DNA from: JALZUV01 sp964654855
GTDB lineage: Bacteria > Pseudomonadota > Alphaproteobacteria > Rickettsiales > JALZUV01
Direction: 5' to 3'
DNA length: 64,000 bases
Assembly (NCBI GenBank): GCA_964654855.1
Contig: CAZZJS010000003.1
Location: forward strand, 62,001 to 126,000
Below, one piece after another: positions 8,368-16,146 of the stretch; positions within the stretch are counted from its first letter, which is position 1; the number at the start of each line of letters is the position of its first letter. A program made the position numbers and the translations under genes. Under the pieces are notes generated by a model. That model saw only the letters and a program-made list of their open reading frames with translations, was not told the DNA's origin and did no database searches.

Positions 8368-8937
8368 TTATTTTCGAATCAAATCGAAAAACTCCTGACG
8401 CGTTCGTGGATCAGTGCGGAAGCGGCCAATCATACGACTGGTTTGCATGGTTGCGCCTTTTTTACGAACGCCGCGTGCCGTCATACATTGATGGGTGGCT
8501 TCAATTACGACTGCGACGCCTTTTGGATGTAGCACTTCATCTAAAGCATTGGCGATTTGCGCGGTCATTTTTTCCTGAATTTGCAGGCGACGTGCATAAG
8601 CTTCTACTAAGCGAGCCAGTTTGCTTAAACCGACAACTTTATCTTCTGGTAAATAAGCGACATGTGCAACGCCCGTAAATGGAACCATGTGATGTTCACA
8701 ATGCGAGACAAACTCAATATCGCGCAGCACAATCATTTCGTCGTAATTTTCAACTTCGGAGAAGGTTTTGCTTAGGATGTCGCGTGGGTTGGTATGATAG
8801 CCTGCAAAAAACTCACCATAAGCGCGTAACACGCGATCTGGAGTTTCCAATAAGCCTTCTCGGTCAGGGTTATCACCCGCCCAGCGGATAAGGGTTTTAA
8901 CCGCTTCTTCCGCATCTGTTTTTGATGGTTTGCTCAT
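8368..8937 (-). CDS. folE: GTP cyclohydrolase I
   Basis: This 189-residue protein carries the GTP cyclohydrolase I signatures: ETPDRVLRAYGEFFAGY, the zinc-binding SHCEHHMVPF (Cys80, His82, His83 region), KVVGLSKLARLVEAYARRLQ and a second zinc Cys in HQCMTARGV. It converts GTP to dihydroneopterin triphosphate, the first step toward folate and, in queuosine makers, preQ0. That is consistent with queA nearby. The ATG lies six bases after a -10 box with no Shine-Dalgarno, suggesting a leaderless mRNA. Confidence 0.95.
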   Translation of the reverse strand: MSKPSKTDAEEAVKTLIRWAGDNPDREGLLETPDRVLRAYGEFFAGYHTNPRDILSKTFSEVENYDEMIVLRDIEFVSHCEHHMVPFTGVAHVAYLPEDKVVGLSKLARLVEAYARRLQIQEKMTAQIANALDEVLHPKGVAVVIEATHQCMTARGVRKKGATMQTSRMIGRFRTDPRTRQEFFDLIRK

Positions 8938-8943
8938 GCAGCA

Positions 8944-8971
8944 GGCATAGCAGTTTTATGGGCTCAGGCAA
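8944..8971 (-). promoter_or_regulatory. folE: folE-trkH promoter, probably leaderless
   Basis: On the minus strand TTGCCT (8971-8966) is separated by 16 bases from TATGCC (8949-8944). Only TGCTGC separates the -10 box from the folE ATG at 8937, so transcription would start at or next to the start codon. Confidence 0.4.
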
Positions 8972-8981
8972 GTATTACCAG

Positions 8982-9010
8982 TTGATAGGGGAGAGTGAAT
9001 CCTCTATGTT
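8982..9010 (+). promoter_or_regulatory. Promoter of the exbB-exbD-exbD-tonB run
   Basis: TTGATA (8982-8987), a 17-base spacer and TATGTT (9005-9010) form a good housekeeping promoter. The predicted start is near 9017, about 50 bases before the exbB ATG. It is divergent from the folE promoter. Confidence 0.55.
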
Positions 9011-9029
9011 CCGCAGTAATTAAGGAACA
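9007..9029 (+). promoter_or_regulatory. Inverted repeat over the exbB -10 box and start site, possible operator
   Basis: TGTTCC (9007-9012) and GGAACA (9024-9029) form a perfect six-base inverted repeat with an 11-base spacer. It overlaps the -10 box and the predicted transcription start, the usual place for a repressor site. The sequence does not match a Fur box or the alphaproteobacterial LexA box. Confidence 0.4.
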
Positions 9030-9066
9030 AGTGCTGGGTAAACTGGCCAAGATTGAGGGCAAAATT

Positions 9067-9879
9067 ATGGGTTTTGAACTATTTGAAAAAGGCGGAGTGG
9101 TGATGTTCATTCTCGCTGGGCTTTCCATTTACACGATCGCGATTGTGCTATTTAAGCTTTATCAATTTACAACGGCAGGGGTGTTTAACTCTGCTTTTAT
9201 CGAACCAACGATTGCGGCGATTCGCAATGGCGATTTGGCCAAAGCACGTGAAATTCTGGGTCGTTCTAAAGGCCCCGTTGCGCGTATTATGCAAGTGGCG
9301 CTGAATTGTGTGTCTGATCGTGAAATGCTTCAAGCGAGCCGCGATGCAGAAATATCGCGTGTTGGCTCCACGGATATTCGCTATCTCGAAACGCAAATGC
9401 GCGGGCTTGAAATGGTATCGAATGTATCTCCGCTGCTTGGGTTATTGGGTACAGTAATCGGCATGGTGACGGCTTTCTCTCGTTTGGAGGGAGCTGGAAG
9501 CCGTGTAGATCCGTCGTTACTTGCGGGTGGTATTTGGGAAGCATTGTTGACGACCGTAGGTGGCTTGGTTGTCGCGATTCCGGCAGTGGTCGCTTATTAT
9601 ATTTTCGACGGAATTATCGAGCGAGTGCGCGGTACGATGAAAGATACCTCGATTCAAATTATGATGTTGGAAGATGAATTCCAACGAAATGAACGAGCAC
9701 AGCGCCGTCGTAAGGCGCAAGCACGTGTGCGCGAACGCGAAGAAAATGAACGCGTTTCGGCTGATCAAGAAAAGGCAGAAACGAGTGATCGGATGCAAAA
9801 AGATTCCTCGGATATGCGATCGACGCCACAAAGTAGCTCGACGCTTAAATTGCTGAATCCTCGCTATAGCCAGTTTTAA
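9067..9879 (+). CDS. exbB: ExbB/TolQ/MotA-family proton channel protein
   Basis: This encodes 270 residues with an N-terminal membrane helix (VVMFILAGLSIYTIAIVLF), a cytoplasmic loop and two further helices. The loop-to-helix region ISRVGSTDIRYLETQMRGLEMVSNVSPLLGLLGTVIGM and the GIWEALLTTVGGLVVAIPAVVAYY segment are classic ExbB/TolQ. It should form the proton-driven motor with the ExbD proteins. A charged C-terminal extension of about 60 residues is rich in Arg, Glu and Ser. The ATG at 9067 with GAGGG seven bases upstream was preferred to a GTG at 8995. The TonB gene in the run favours ExbB over TolQ. Confidence 0.88.
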   Translation: MGFELFEKGGVVMFILAGLSIYTIAIVLFKLYQFTTAGVFNSAFIEPTIAAIRNGDLAKAREILGRSKGPVARIMQVALNCVSDREMLQASRDAEISRVGSTDIRYLETQMRGLEMVSNVSPLLGLLGTVIGMVTAFSRLEGAGSRVDPSLLAGGIWEALLTTVGGLVVAIPAVVAYYIFDGIIERVRGTMKDTSIQIMMLEDEFQRNERAQRRRKAQARVREREENERVSADQEKAETSDRMQKDSSDMRSTPQSSSTLKLLNPRYSQF

Positions 9880-9900
9880 TCGAATCTCGAGGCTGTTGCG

Positions 9901-10395
9901 ATGCAGATAGAACGCGAAGCACGTAAGGCACGCCAAGTGCCGCTAACACCATTGATTGATGTGGTGTTCTTGTTGCTTGTATTCTTTATGTTATCGAGCA
10001 CTTTTGTGCGAACTGAGTCGTTAGAATTGATGTTGCCGCAAGCTAGCGGTGGTGGATCCGCAGGTGAAGGGCGTTTATTGCAAGTGTATGTGGCGCGCGA
10101 TGGCTCGACCTATCTGGGGCGTCGTTTGATGAATGAAGAAGTGTTGGTGAAAACGCTTCGTAATACGATTCAAAAATTTCCAGATGTGGGGGTGCTTCTT
10201 TTAAGTGGGCCGCGTGTGTCAGTGCAGCAATTAGTGAGCGTGATGGATCATATCTATCAGGCAGGTAGCACGAATCTCTCAGTTGCAAGTTGGGAGCCAG
10301 AGAAGGTAGAGCAAGCACCTGCCGCGCCAATCGATACGCCCATATCTAAGGAAGTATCGGAACGTATTCATGAGGAGATGATCGATGGAAATTAA
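9901..10395 (+). CDS. exbD: ExbD/TolR-family biopolymer transport protein (first copy)
   Basis: This encodes 164 residues with a short cytoplasmic N terminus, one membrane helix (PLIDVVFLLLVFFMLSSTFV) carrying the proton-relay Asp, and a periplasmic domain. It should couple proton flow through ExbB to TonB. The C terminus is extended by a Pro/Glu-rich stretch. It starts 21 bases after the exbB stop and overlaps the second exbD by 11 bases. Confidence 0.88.
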   Translation: MQIEREARKARQVPLTPLIDVVFLLLVFFMLSSTFVRTESLELMLPQASGGGSAGEGRLLQVYVARDGSTYLGRRLMNEEVLVKTLRNTIQKFPDVGVLLLSGPRVSVQQLVSVMDHIYQAGSTNLSVASWEPEKVEQAPAAPIDTPISKEVSERIHEEMIDGN

Positions 10396-10786
10396 TCGCT
10401 CCAAACGAATGACGCGTGAGATCAGTATGATTCCGCTGATTAACTTGGTTTTCTTGCTGCTTATTTTCTTCCTCGTTGCAGGAACGATCGAAAAATTCGA
10501 GATTATTCCTGTCGATGTGCCTGTAGCAGATAGCGGTAAAGTGCTGGATCAGGGGCATATCGTGATTGTGATTGGGCAATATAATGAGATCCTTCTAAAT
10601 GATGAACTCGTCAGCATCGAAGAGCTAGAAGAGCAAGTCACAAAGCTGTTGGCGAATAACCCTCGTAAGATTGTTTCGCTCAAGGCGGACTCACGGTTAG
10701 AGGCCAGCAAGATGGTGGCAATTATGGATTTGCTACGCGTGGCGGGTGGTACAAATCTTTCAATTGTGACGCAGAGTTTGAGCTAG
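10385..10786 (+). CDS. exbD: ExbD/TolR-family biopolymer transport protein (second copy)
   Basis: This encodes 133 residues with the single-helix ExbD architecture. In the helix (MIPLINLVFLLLIFFLVAGTI) the position that holds the proton-relay Asp in the first copy (PLIDVVF) reads Asn (PLINLVF). The two ExbD copies may therefore be non-equivalent, with this one structural. It overlaps the upstream exbD by 11 bases and is followed three bases later by tonB, so all four genes form one translationally linked unit. Confidence 0.85.
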   Translation: MEINRSKRMTREISMIPLINLVFLLLIFFLVAGTIEKFEIIPVDVPVADSGKVLDQGHIVIVIGQYNEILLNDELVSIEELEEQVTKLLANNPRKIVSLKADSRLEASKMVAIMDLLRVAGGTNLSIVTQSLS

Positions 10787-10789
10787 GCA

Positions 10790-11902
10790 ATGTTTAGCGC
10801 GGTCAAAAATATTGAAAATAGCGAATATGCTCGCTTCGGGAAATACCTGAATGAGAAGCATTTTTTCGCAGTTATTTTTGTGGCGTTCTTTTTACATGCG
10901 ATGGGAGCTGCCATTTATTATTTGATGCCACAAAATAATGTGGAGGAAATTCCAGTTCGTGTTCTGAATGTTAAGCTGGGCGGAAAAGCGAATGCTGCGG
11001 CGATTACCTCGGCAGATGTGAAACGGTTATTTTCCAAACGTCGATTGGCGGAAACGCAGCCTGCTGTCGCGCCAGTGCCGGAGCCTGCAAAGCCTGTAGT
11101 TGAAAAACGTCCGGAGCCGGAACCGGTAAAGCCAGAGCCTGTTCAAAAAATCGAACCTCCTAAACAGAAGCCTGTGAAGCAAGAAGTGTTGGAGCAACCT
11201 AAACCAGAGCCGGTGAAGAAGGTTGAACCTCCAAAGCCTGAGCCAAAGAAAATAGAACCGCCGAAGCAAGAAGTCGCACGGGCGGCATTGGAAACGCCTA
11301 AGCCTAAAGCGGAAATTACACCGCCACCTAAACCCGCGCCAGTAAAAGTGGTGGAGAAGAAGGCACCGCCAAAGCCGAAGCCTCAGCCAAAAGTGGAAGT
11401 GAAAAAGCCGGTAGTGAAGGCAGAGCCTAAGATCGAACGACAGGTAATTCACCAGCCTCTCAAAACGGCTCGTACGGCAGACGTGAAAAAGACGCCAAAA
11501 CGTTATGTGCGTGCAAACCAGCTGACGGCGCAGCTGGGTAGCAAAAAGCCGAAAAAGTTAGATATCAATGGTGGTTCCGCGATTGGTAATTCCAACTCCA
11601 AAAAAGCAGAAATTCAAAAACGCTATACGCAAACTATCTCGCTTTGGATTGATAAGCATAAGGTTTATCCTGATGCGGCACGTTCGAAAGGTGAGGGCGG
11701 TAAGGTCGTTCTACGAATTCGCATTAACCGCCAAGGCCGAGTGCTGCGTTACTTGCTTGAAAAATCCAGCGGGTCGGAGGCGATTGATCGCGCAATTACC
11801 CAAATGATTGATGCGGCCAACCCATTGCCGAGAGTCCCTAGTGATTATCCAGATAATAAGCCTTATTTAGAGTTTCTCATTCCCATTAACTTCATACCTT
11901 AG
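10790..11902 (+). CDS. tonB: TonB-family energy transducer
   Basis: This encodes 370 residues. An N-terminal membrane anchor near residues 24-45 is followed by a long Pro/Lys/Glu-rich spacer (about 90-220, repeats of KPEPVKKVEPPKPEPKK type) that can span the periplasm. A C-terminal TonB domain follows (about 280-370, with VYPDAARSKGEGGKVVLRIRI and the C-terminal LEFLIPINF strand). It transmits ExbBD energy to outer-membrane receptors. None of those receptors is in the window. The absence of tolB and pal argues against TolA. Confidence 0.85.
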   Translation: MFSAVKNIENSEYARFGKYLNEKHFFAVIFVAFFLHAMGAAIYYLMPQNNVEEIPVRVLNVKLGGKANAAAITSADVKRLFSKRRLAETQPAVAPVPEPAKPVVEKRPEPEPVKPEPVQKIEPPKQKPVKQEVLEQPKPEPVKKVEPPKPEPKKIEPPKQEVARAALETPKPKAEITPPPKPAPVKVVEKKAPPKPKPQPKVEVKKPVVKAEPKIERQVIHQPLKTARTADVKKTPKRYVRANQLTAQLGSKKPKKLDINGGSAIGNSNSKKAEIQKRYTQTISLWIDKHKVYPDAARSKGEGGKVVLRIRINRQGRVLRYLLEKSSGSEAIDRAITQMIDAANPLPRVPSDYPDNKPYLEFLIPINFIP

Positions 11903-11915
11903 TAGTAATAGAATT

Positions 11916-12956
11916 ATGCAAACACTTATCGTTACCGGCGGTGCCGGATTTATTGGAAGCTCTTTCGTCAAACTTTGTGTTGATCAAGGGCATAAAGTTA
12001 TTGTGCTGGATGCACTTACCTATGCGGGGCATCCTACGAATTTGGAGTGGATATCTGGTAAAGGCGAATGGGAATTGTATGAAGGTAATATCGTTGACAG
12101 CCAGCTCGTCACCAGCTTGTTAGAGAAATACCAACCTGATGCGTTAGTGAATTTCGCCGCAGAAAGCCATGTTGATAATTCAATCAGCAGCCCGGGGGAG
12201 TTTATCGAAACCAACATTGTTGGCACCTATCGCCTGCTAGAAAGCGCGCGCCATTATTGGGCTAACCTGCCGCAAGCACAGGCAGATGCATTCCGTTATT
12301 TGCAAATCTCAACGGATGAAATTTATGGATCGCTTGAATTAGATTCGGATGAGAAATTCCATGAAGATTTCCAAGTGCAGCCAAGTTCACCTTATTCCGC
12401 CTCTAAAGCAGCGGGCGATCATTTGGTGAATGCGTGGCACCATACTTATGGTCTGCCAACTTTACTCACCAACTGCACCAATAATTATGGCCCGCGTCAA
12501 CATCCAGAAAAACTGATTCCGCACATGATTGCCTGCGGTTTGGCTGAGAAGAATCTGCCCGTTTATGGCGATGGTAAGAATGTGCGCGATTGGATTCATG
12601 TAGAAGACCATTGTCGCGGTATTTATGCGGCGCTTACTCAAGGCGAGCCGGGTGGACGTTATTGCTTCGGCGGCAATGCCGAGCGCACGAACTTAGATGT
12701 GGTTACAACCATTTGCACCACGTTGGATAAGCTAAACCCACGACCTATGTCGCAAACGCATTCGGCGTTGATTCGCTTTGTGACCGATCGCCCCGGCCAT
12801 GATCGTCGTTATGCAATGGATGATTCCAATGCTCGTGCAAAACTGAGTTACACGAATGAATATACATTCGAGCAAGGGCTGGAGCAGACTATCCAATGGT
12901 ATCTCGATAACCAAGCTTGGTGCCAAACGATCACTAACGCGAAGGAGGCGGCGTAA
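11916..12956 (+). CDS. rfbB: dTDP-glucose 4,6-dehydratase
   Basis: This encodes 346 residues, an extended short-chain dehydrogenase. The N terminus has the NAD-binding GGAGFIGSSFV, then ESHVDNSI, ISTDEIYG with the catalytic Thr-Asp-Glu, and the YSASK active-site Tyr/Lys pair. NNYGPRQHPEKLIPHMI is typical of RfbB/RmlB. It converts dTDP-glucose to the 4-keto-6-deoxy sugar used for rhamnose and related surface sugars. The other rml genes are not next to it. It begins 13 bases after tonB and ends two bases before proS. Confidence 0.9.
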   Translation: MQTLIVTGGAGFIGSSFVKLCVDQGHKVIVLDALTYAGHPTNLEWISGKGEWELYEGNIVDSQLVTSLLEKYQPDALVNFAAESHVDNSISSPGEFIETNIVGTYRLLESARHYWANLPQAQADAFRYLQISTDEIYGSLELDSDEKFHEDFQVQPSSPYSASKAAGDHLVNAWHHTYGLPTLLTNCTNNYGPRQHPEKLIPHMIACGLAEKNLPVYGDGKNVRDWIHVEDHCRGIYAALTQGEPGGRYCFGGNAERTNLDVVTTICTTLDKLNPRPMSQTHSALIRFVTDRPGHDRRYAMDDSNARAKLSYTNEYTFEQGLEQTIQWYLDNQAWCQTITNAKEAA

Positions 12957-12958
12957 CC

Positions 12959-14266
12959 ATGCGTTTATCCAATTATTTTCTTCCGCTGATTAAAGAGAAT
13001 CCGTCTGAGGCACAAATCGTGTCGCACCGTTTGATGCTGCGTGCAGGGATGATTCGCCAACTCTCTAGCGGTATTTATAATTGGTTGCCGCTAGGGCTTG
13101 CGGTGCTTCGTAAGATTGAAAACATCGTGCGCGAAGAGCATGCAAAAATTGGCGTGCCTGAGATGTTAATGCCTACCATGCAGCCATCAGAATTATGGCA
13201 GGAATCTGGCCGCGGTAATTATGGTGATGAGACGTTGCAGGTCACTGATCGTCATGGCCGCGATATGATTTACGGGCCGACCAATGAAGAAGTGGTGACT
13301 GATATTATCCGCAAAAATGTGAAGAGCTATAAAGAGCTTCCGCTTAATCTCTATCATATTCAATGGAAGTTTCGCGATGAAATTCGCCCGCGTTTTGGCG
13401 TGATGCGTGGCCGTGAGTTTTTGATGAAAGATGCTTATAGTTTCGATCTGACTCACGACGATGCAGTGAAATCTTATAATAATTACTACCAAATGTATCT
13501 CAAAGTGTTTGAACGTTTGGGGTTGGTGGCGATTCCACTACGTGCTGATACGGGTGCGATTGGTGGTGACTTAAGTCACGAATTTTGCGTGATTGCTGAT
13601 GAGGGTGAATCTGCACTTTATTATGATAAAAAGTTCGATGATATCCGTGCAGGAAAACTCTCGCTTCCTGCTGAGGAGATGCGTGCACTTTACGCGGCGG
13701 CGGATGAACAACATGATGCTGATAACTGCCCTGTTGCGAAAGAAGATTTACGCGAAGCGCGCGGGATTGAAGTGGGGCATATTTTTAATTTCGGTACGAA
13801 ATATACCGAATCCATGGGCGCATCCGTGCAAGGGCCAGATGGTAAACCTGTTTACCCAGAGTGTGGTTCTTATGGGATTGGTGTCTCGCGTTTGGTCGGA
13901 GCTTTGATTGAAGCCAATCATGATGACTCCGGTATTATTTGGCCAGAGGCAGCGGCACCTTTTACCGTGGGCTTGATGAACCTGCGCGGCAAAGATGATG
14001 AGTGTGTAGCAGTGTGCGAAAGCCTCTATCAGCAATTTGAAGTAGCAGGTGTTTCGGTTCTTTATGATGATACGGATGATGGCGCAGGACAAAAATTTGC
14101 CAAAATGGATTTGATTGGTTTGCCGTGGCAAATTGCCATTGGCCCACGTGGCGTGAAGGCTGGAACGGTTGAATTGAAAAATCGCCGCACTGGCGAGAAA
14201 CAAGAGCTCTCGGCTGAGGCTGCTTTAAAGCTCATTAAACAAGGAGCTATCGCACGTGCTGCTTAA
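12959..14266 (+). CDS. proS: Prolyl-tRNA synthetase, short form
   Basis: This encodes 435 residues, a class II synthetase with motif 1 around the SGIYNWLPLGLAVLRKIE segment, motif 2 (FRDEIRPRFGVMRGREFLMKDAYSF) and motif 3 (YGIGVSRLVGALIE), then an anticodon-binding domain. It lacks the roughly 180-residue editing insertion of the E. coli type, as is usual in alphaproteobacteria. It charges tRNA-Pro in the cytosol. The Shine-Dalgarno of the next gene (AAGGAG, 14241-14246) is inside its 3' end. Confidence 0.96.
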   Translation: MRLSNYFLPLIKENPSEAQIVSHRLMLRAGMIRQLSSGIYNWLPLGLAVLRKIENIVREEHAKIGVPEMLMPTMQPSELWQESGRGNYGDETLQVTDRHGRDMIYGPTNEEVVTDIIRKNVKSYKELPLNLYHIQWKFRDEIRPRFGVMRGREFLMKDAYSFDLTHDDAVKSYNNYYQMYLKVFERLGLVAIPLRADTGAIGGDLSHEFCVIADEGESALYYDKKFDDIRAGKLSLPAEEMRALYAAADEQHDADNCPVAKEDLREARGIEVGHIFNFGTKYTESMGASVQGPDGKPVYPECGSYGIGVSRLVGALIEANHDDSGIIWPEAAAPFTVGLMNLRGKDDECVAVCESLYQQFEVAGVSVLYDDTDDGAGQKFAKMDLIGLPWQIAIGPRGVKAGTVELKNRRTGEKQELSAEAALKLIKQGAIARAA

Positions 14267-15482
14267 ACCTCACGAATCTTTTATTGCGAAGCGTTATTTG
14301 AACGCGCGGGGGCGTGAGAGTTTTATTGGGGTGATTATCTGGTTTGCGATTATTGGTATCGCGCTTGGGGTGATGACATTGGTGGTGGTGACTTCTGTCA
14401 TGAATGGTGTGCGTGAAGAAATGCTAAAGCACTTTATTGGCCTGAGTGGTCATGTGCATGTTTATCATCAATCAGGTGAATTACCGGATACGGACTCATT
14501 GTTAGAGAAAATCAATTCACTCTCGCAAGTGAAACGCGCCGTTCCCGTAATTGAAGGGCAAGTGATGATTACGGCCAGAGGCTTGGCGCGTGGCGCACAG
14601 GTGAAATCCTATGACTTGTCGCGTGTAGAGGACACTTCCTATCTTCAAACCTATCTCAATAGTGGGGAGCTTGAGGCAGAAGGCTTGCTCATTGGTAGTG
14701 GATTGAAGCGTAACTTGCGAGGGCAAAATCGTTTGACGCTTATTTCACCGGATGGTCGTCAAACGGTGGTAGGGTTGGTGCCGCGTATGAAGGCTTATTC
14801 TCTATCCGGTGATTTTACTTTTGGTATGAGTATGATTGATAGCAATCTCATCTTGATGCCTTTTGAAGAAGCCAAAACCTATTTTAAAAAGCAAACGGCG
14901 GAGTCGATTGAACTAACATTAAACTCATTGGATGATACGGCGTTGGTGGCGAATCAGTTACGCCAAAATTTAGGCGATGGGTATCGAGTTTTAGATTGGC
15001 AGCAAACCAATGGTGCGGTATTTGAGGCGCTTAATGTGCAGCGCACGGTGATGTTCCTCATCTTGATGATGATTCTGTTAGTGGCTGCGTTCAATATTAT
15101 CGCAAGCCTTGTAATGCTGGTAAAAGACAAGCAACGCGATATTGCTGTGATGCGTGCTTATGGCGTAACGCGTGGTTCCATCCAGCGAGTATTCGTTTAT
15201 ATGGGGATGCGTATTGGTGCGGTAGCAACGTTGGCGGGCGTGTTATTAGGTATTTTGATTGCAACCAATGCTGAAAATTTCCGTAGTTGGTTTGAGGCGA
15301 CGACGGGACAACAATTGCTCGGCGGGAACCTTTATTTCCTTTCCACACTTCCGGCGAAAGTCGATTGGTTTGAGATTGGGTTAGTCGTAGTGATGGCTTT
15401 GGTATTATCATTCCTTGCAACGCTCTATCCGGCACGTCGTGCAGCGGCCTTAGACCCTGCGGAGGCATTGCGCTATGAGTAG
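14256..15482 (+). CDS. lolC: Lipoprotein-releasing ABC transporter permease (LolC/LolE)
   Basis: This encodes 408 residues with one N-terminal and three C-terminal membrane helices around a large periplasmic domain, the MacB/LolE fold. The family start (HESFIAKRYLNARGRESFIGVI) and the FtsX-like end (FLATLYPARRAAALDPAEALRYE) are clear. With LolD it extracts outer-membrane lipoproteins from the inner membrane. Only one permease gene is present, as in organisms using a LolF-like homodimer. The start is GTG with AAGGAG nine bases upstream, overlapping proS by 11 bases. Confidence 0.92.
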   Translation: MLLKPHESFIAKRYLNARGRESFIGVIIWFAIIGIALGVMTLVVVTSVMNGVREEMLKHFIGLSGHVHVYHQSGELPDTDSLLEKINSLSQVKRAVPVIEGQVMITARGLARGAQVKSYDLSRVEDTSYLQTYLNSGELEAEGLLIGSGLKRNLRGQNRLTLISPDGRQTVVGLVPRMKAYSLSGDFTFGMSMIDSNLILMPFEEAKTYFKKQTAESIELTLNSLDDTALVANQLRQNLGDGYRVLDWQQTNGAVFEALNVQRTVMFLILMMILLVAAFNIIASLVMLVKDKQRDIAVMRAYGVTRGSIQRVFVYMGMRIGAVATLAGVLLGILIATNAENFRSWFEATTGQQLLGGNLYFLSTLPAKVDWFEIGLVVVMALVLSFLATLYPARRAAALDPAEALRYE

Positions 15483-16146
15483 TCTCTTTAAACTTGCCAA
15501 TGTGAGTAAAGCCTTCTCGCAAGGTGGTGAAACGCTTCAGGTGCTGCGCAATATCAATTTAGAAATTGAGATTGGCGAGGCCGTGGCGTTAGTTGGAGCA
15601 TCAGGTTCTGGTAAAACGACGCTGCTGCAAATTGCCGGATTATTATCGCCAGCGGGTAGTGGTGAGTTAATGTTGCAAGGCAGCCAATTTGCTAACCTAA
15701 GCGAACGGGATAGAACCTTGGTGCGTAGTCAAACGCTTGGTTTTGTCTATCAGTTCCATCACTTATTGCCAGAATTTACGGCGATAGAGAATGTGGTGCT
15801 GCCACAGTTAGTAGCAGGTAAAGGTAAAGACGAAGCGACTCAAAAAGCAGAAGAGTTGTTGACTGAATTTGGCTTGGTTGGGCGTTTGTCTCACAAGCCT
15901 TCACAATTATCAGGAGGCGAAATGCAGCGTGTGGCAATTGCTCGTGCGCTTGCGAATGACCCTGCATTATTATTAGCGGATGAGCCGACAGGTAACTTGG
16001 ATGATGAAACGTCCGAAACGGTATTTAAGTTGCTGATGAATGCGATTGAAAAACGCAAAATGGCGGCCTTGATTGCAACGCATAATAAAGAATTAGCAAA
16101 GCGGATGGATCGTGTGGTGACGTTGGAACGAGGTGAGCTTTCATGA
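15475..16146 (+). CDS. lolD: Lipoprotein-releasing ABC transporter ATPase LolD
   Basis: This encodes 223 residues, an ABC ATPase with Walker A GASGSGKTT near residue 41, the Q-loop YQFHHLLPEFTAIENV typical of LolD, the signature LSGGEMQRVAIARAL, Walker B LLLADEPTGNLD, and the H-loop (ATHN). It powers lipoprotein release with the upstream permease. It overlaps the permease gene by eight bases and shares the ATGA junction with dnaE. Confidence 0.95.
   Translation: MSSLFKLANVSKAFSQGGETLQVLRNINLEIEIGEAVALVGASGSGKTTLLQIAGLLSPAGSGELMLQGSQFANLSERDRTLVRSQTLGFVYQFHHLLPEFTAIENVVLPQLVAGKGKDEATQKAEELLTEFGLVGRLSHKPSQLSGGEMQRVAIARALANDPALLLADEPTGNLDDETSETVFKLLMNAIEKRKMAALIATHNKELAKRMDRVVTLERGELS

Noticed and set aside
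11027..11452. 141-codon open frame on the minus strand inside tonB
   Set aside because: The Arg/Phe/Leu-rich translation is the antisense of the Pro/Lys/Glu repeats of TonB, so it is a composition shadow.
9067..11902. Tol-Pal system reading of the exbB-exbD-exbD-tonB run
   Set aside because: tolB and pal are absent and the last protein has a TonB C-terminal domain; the ExbBD-TonB reading fits better.
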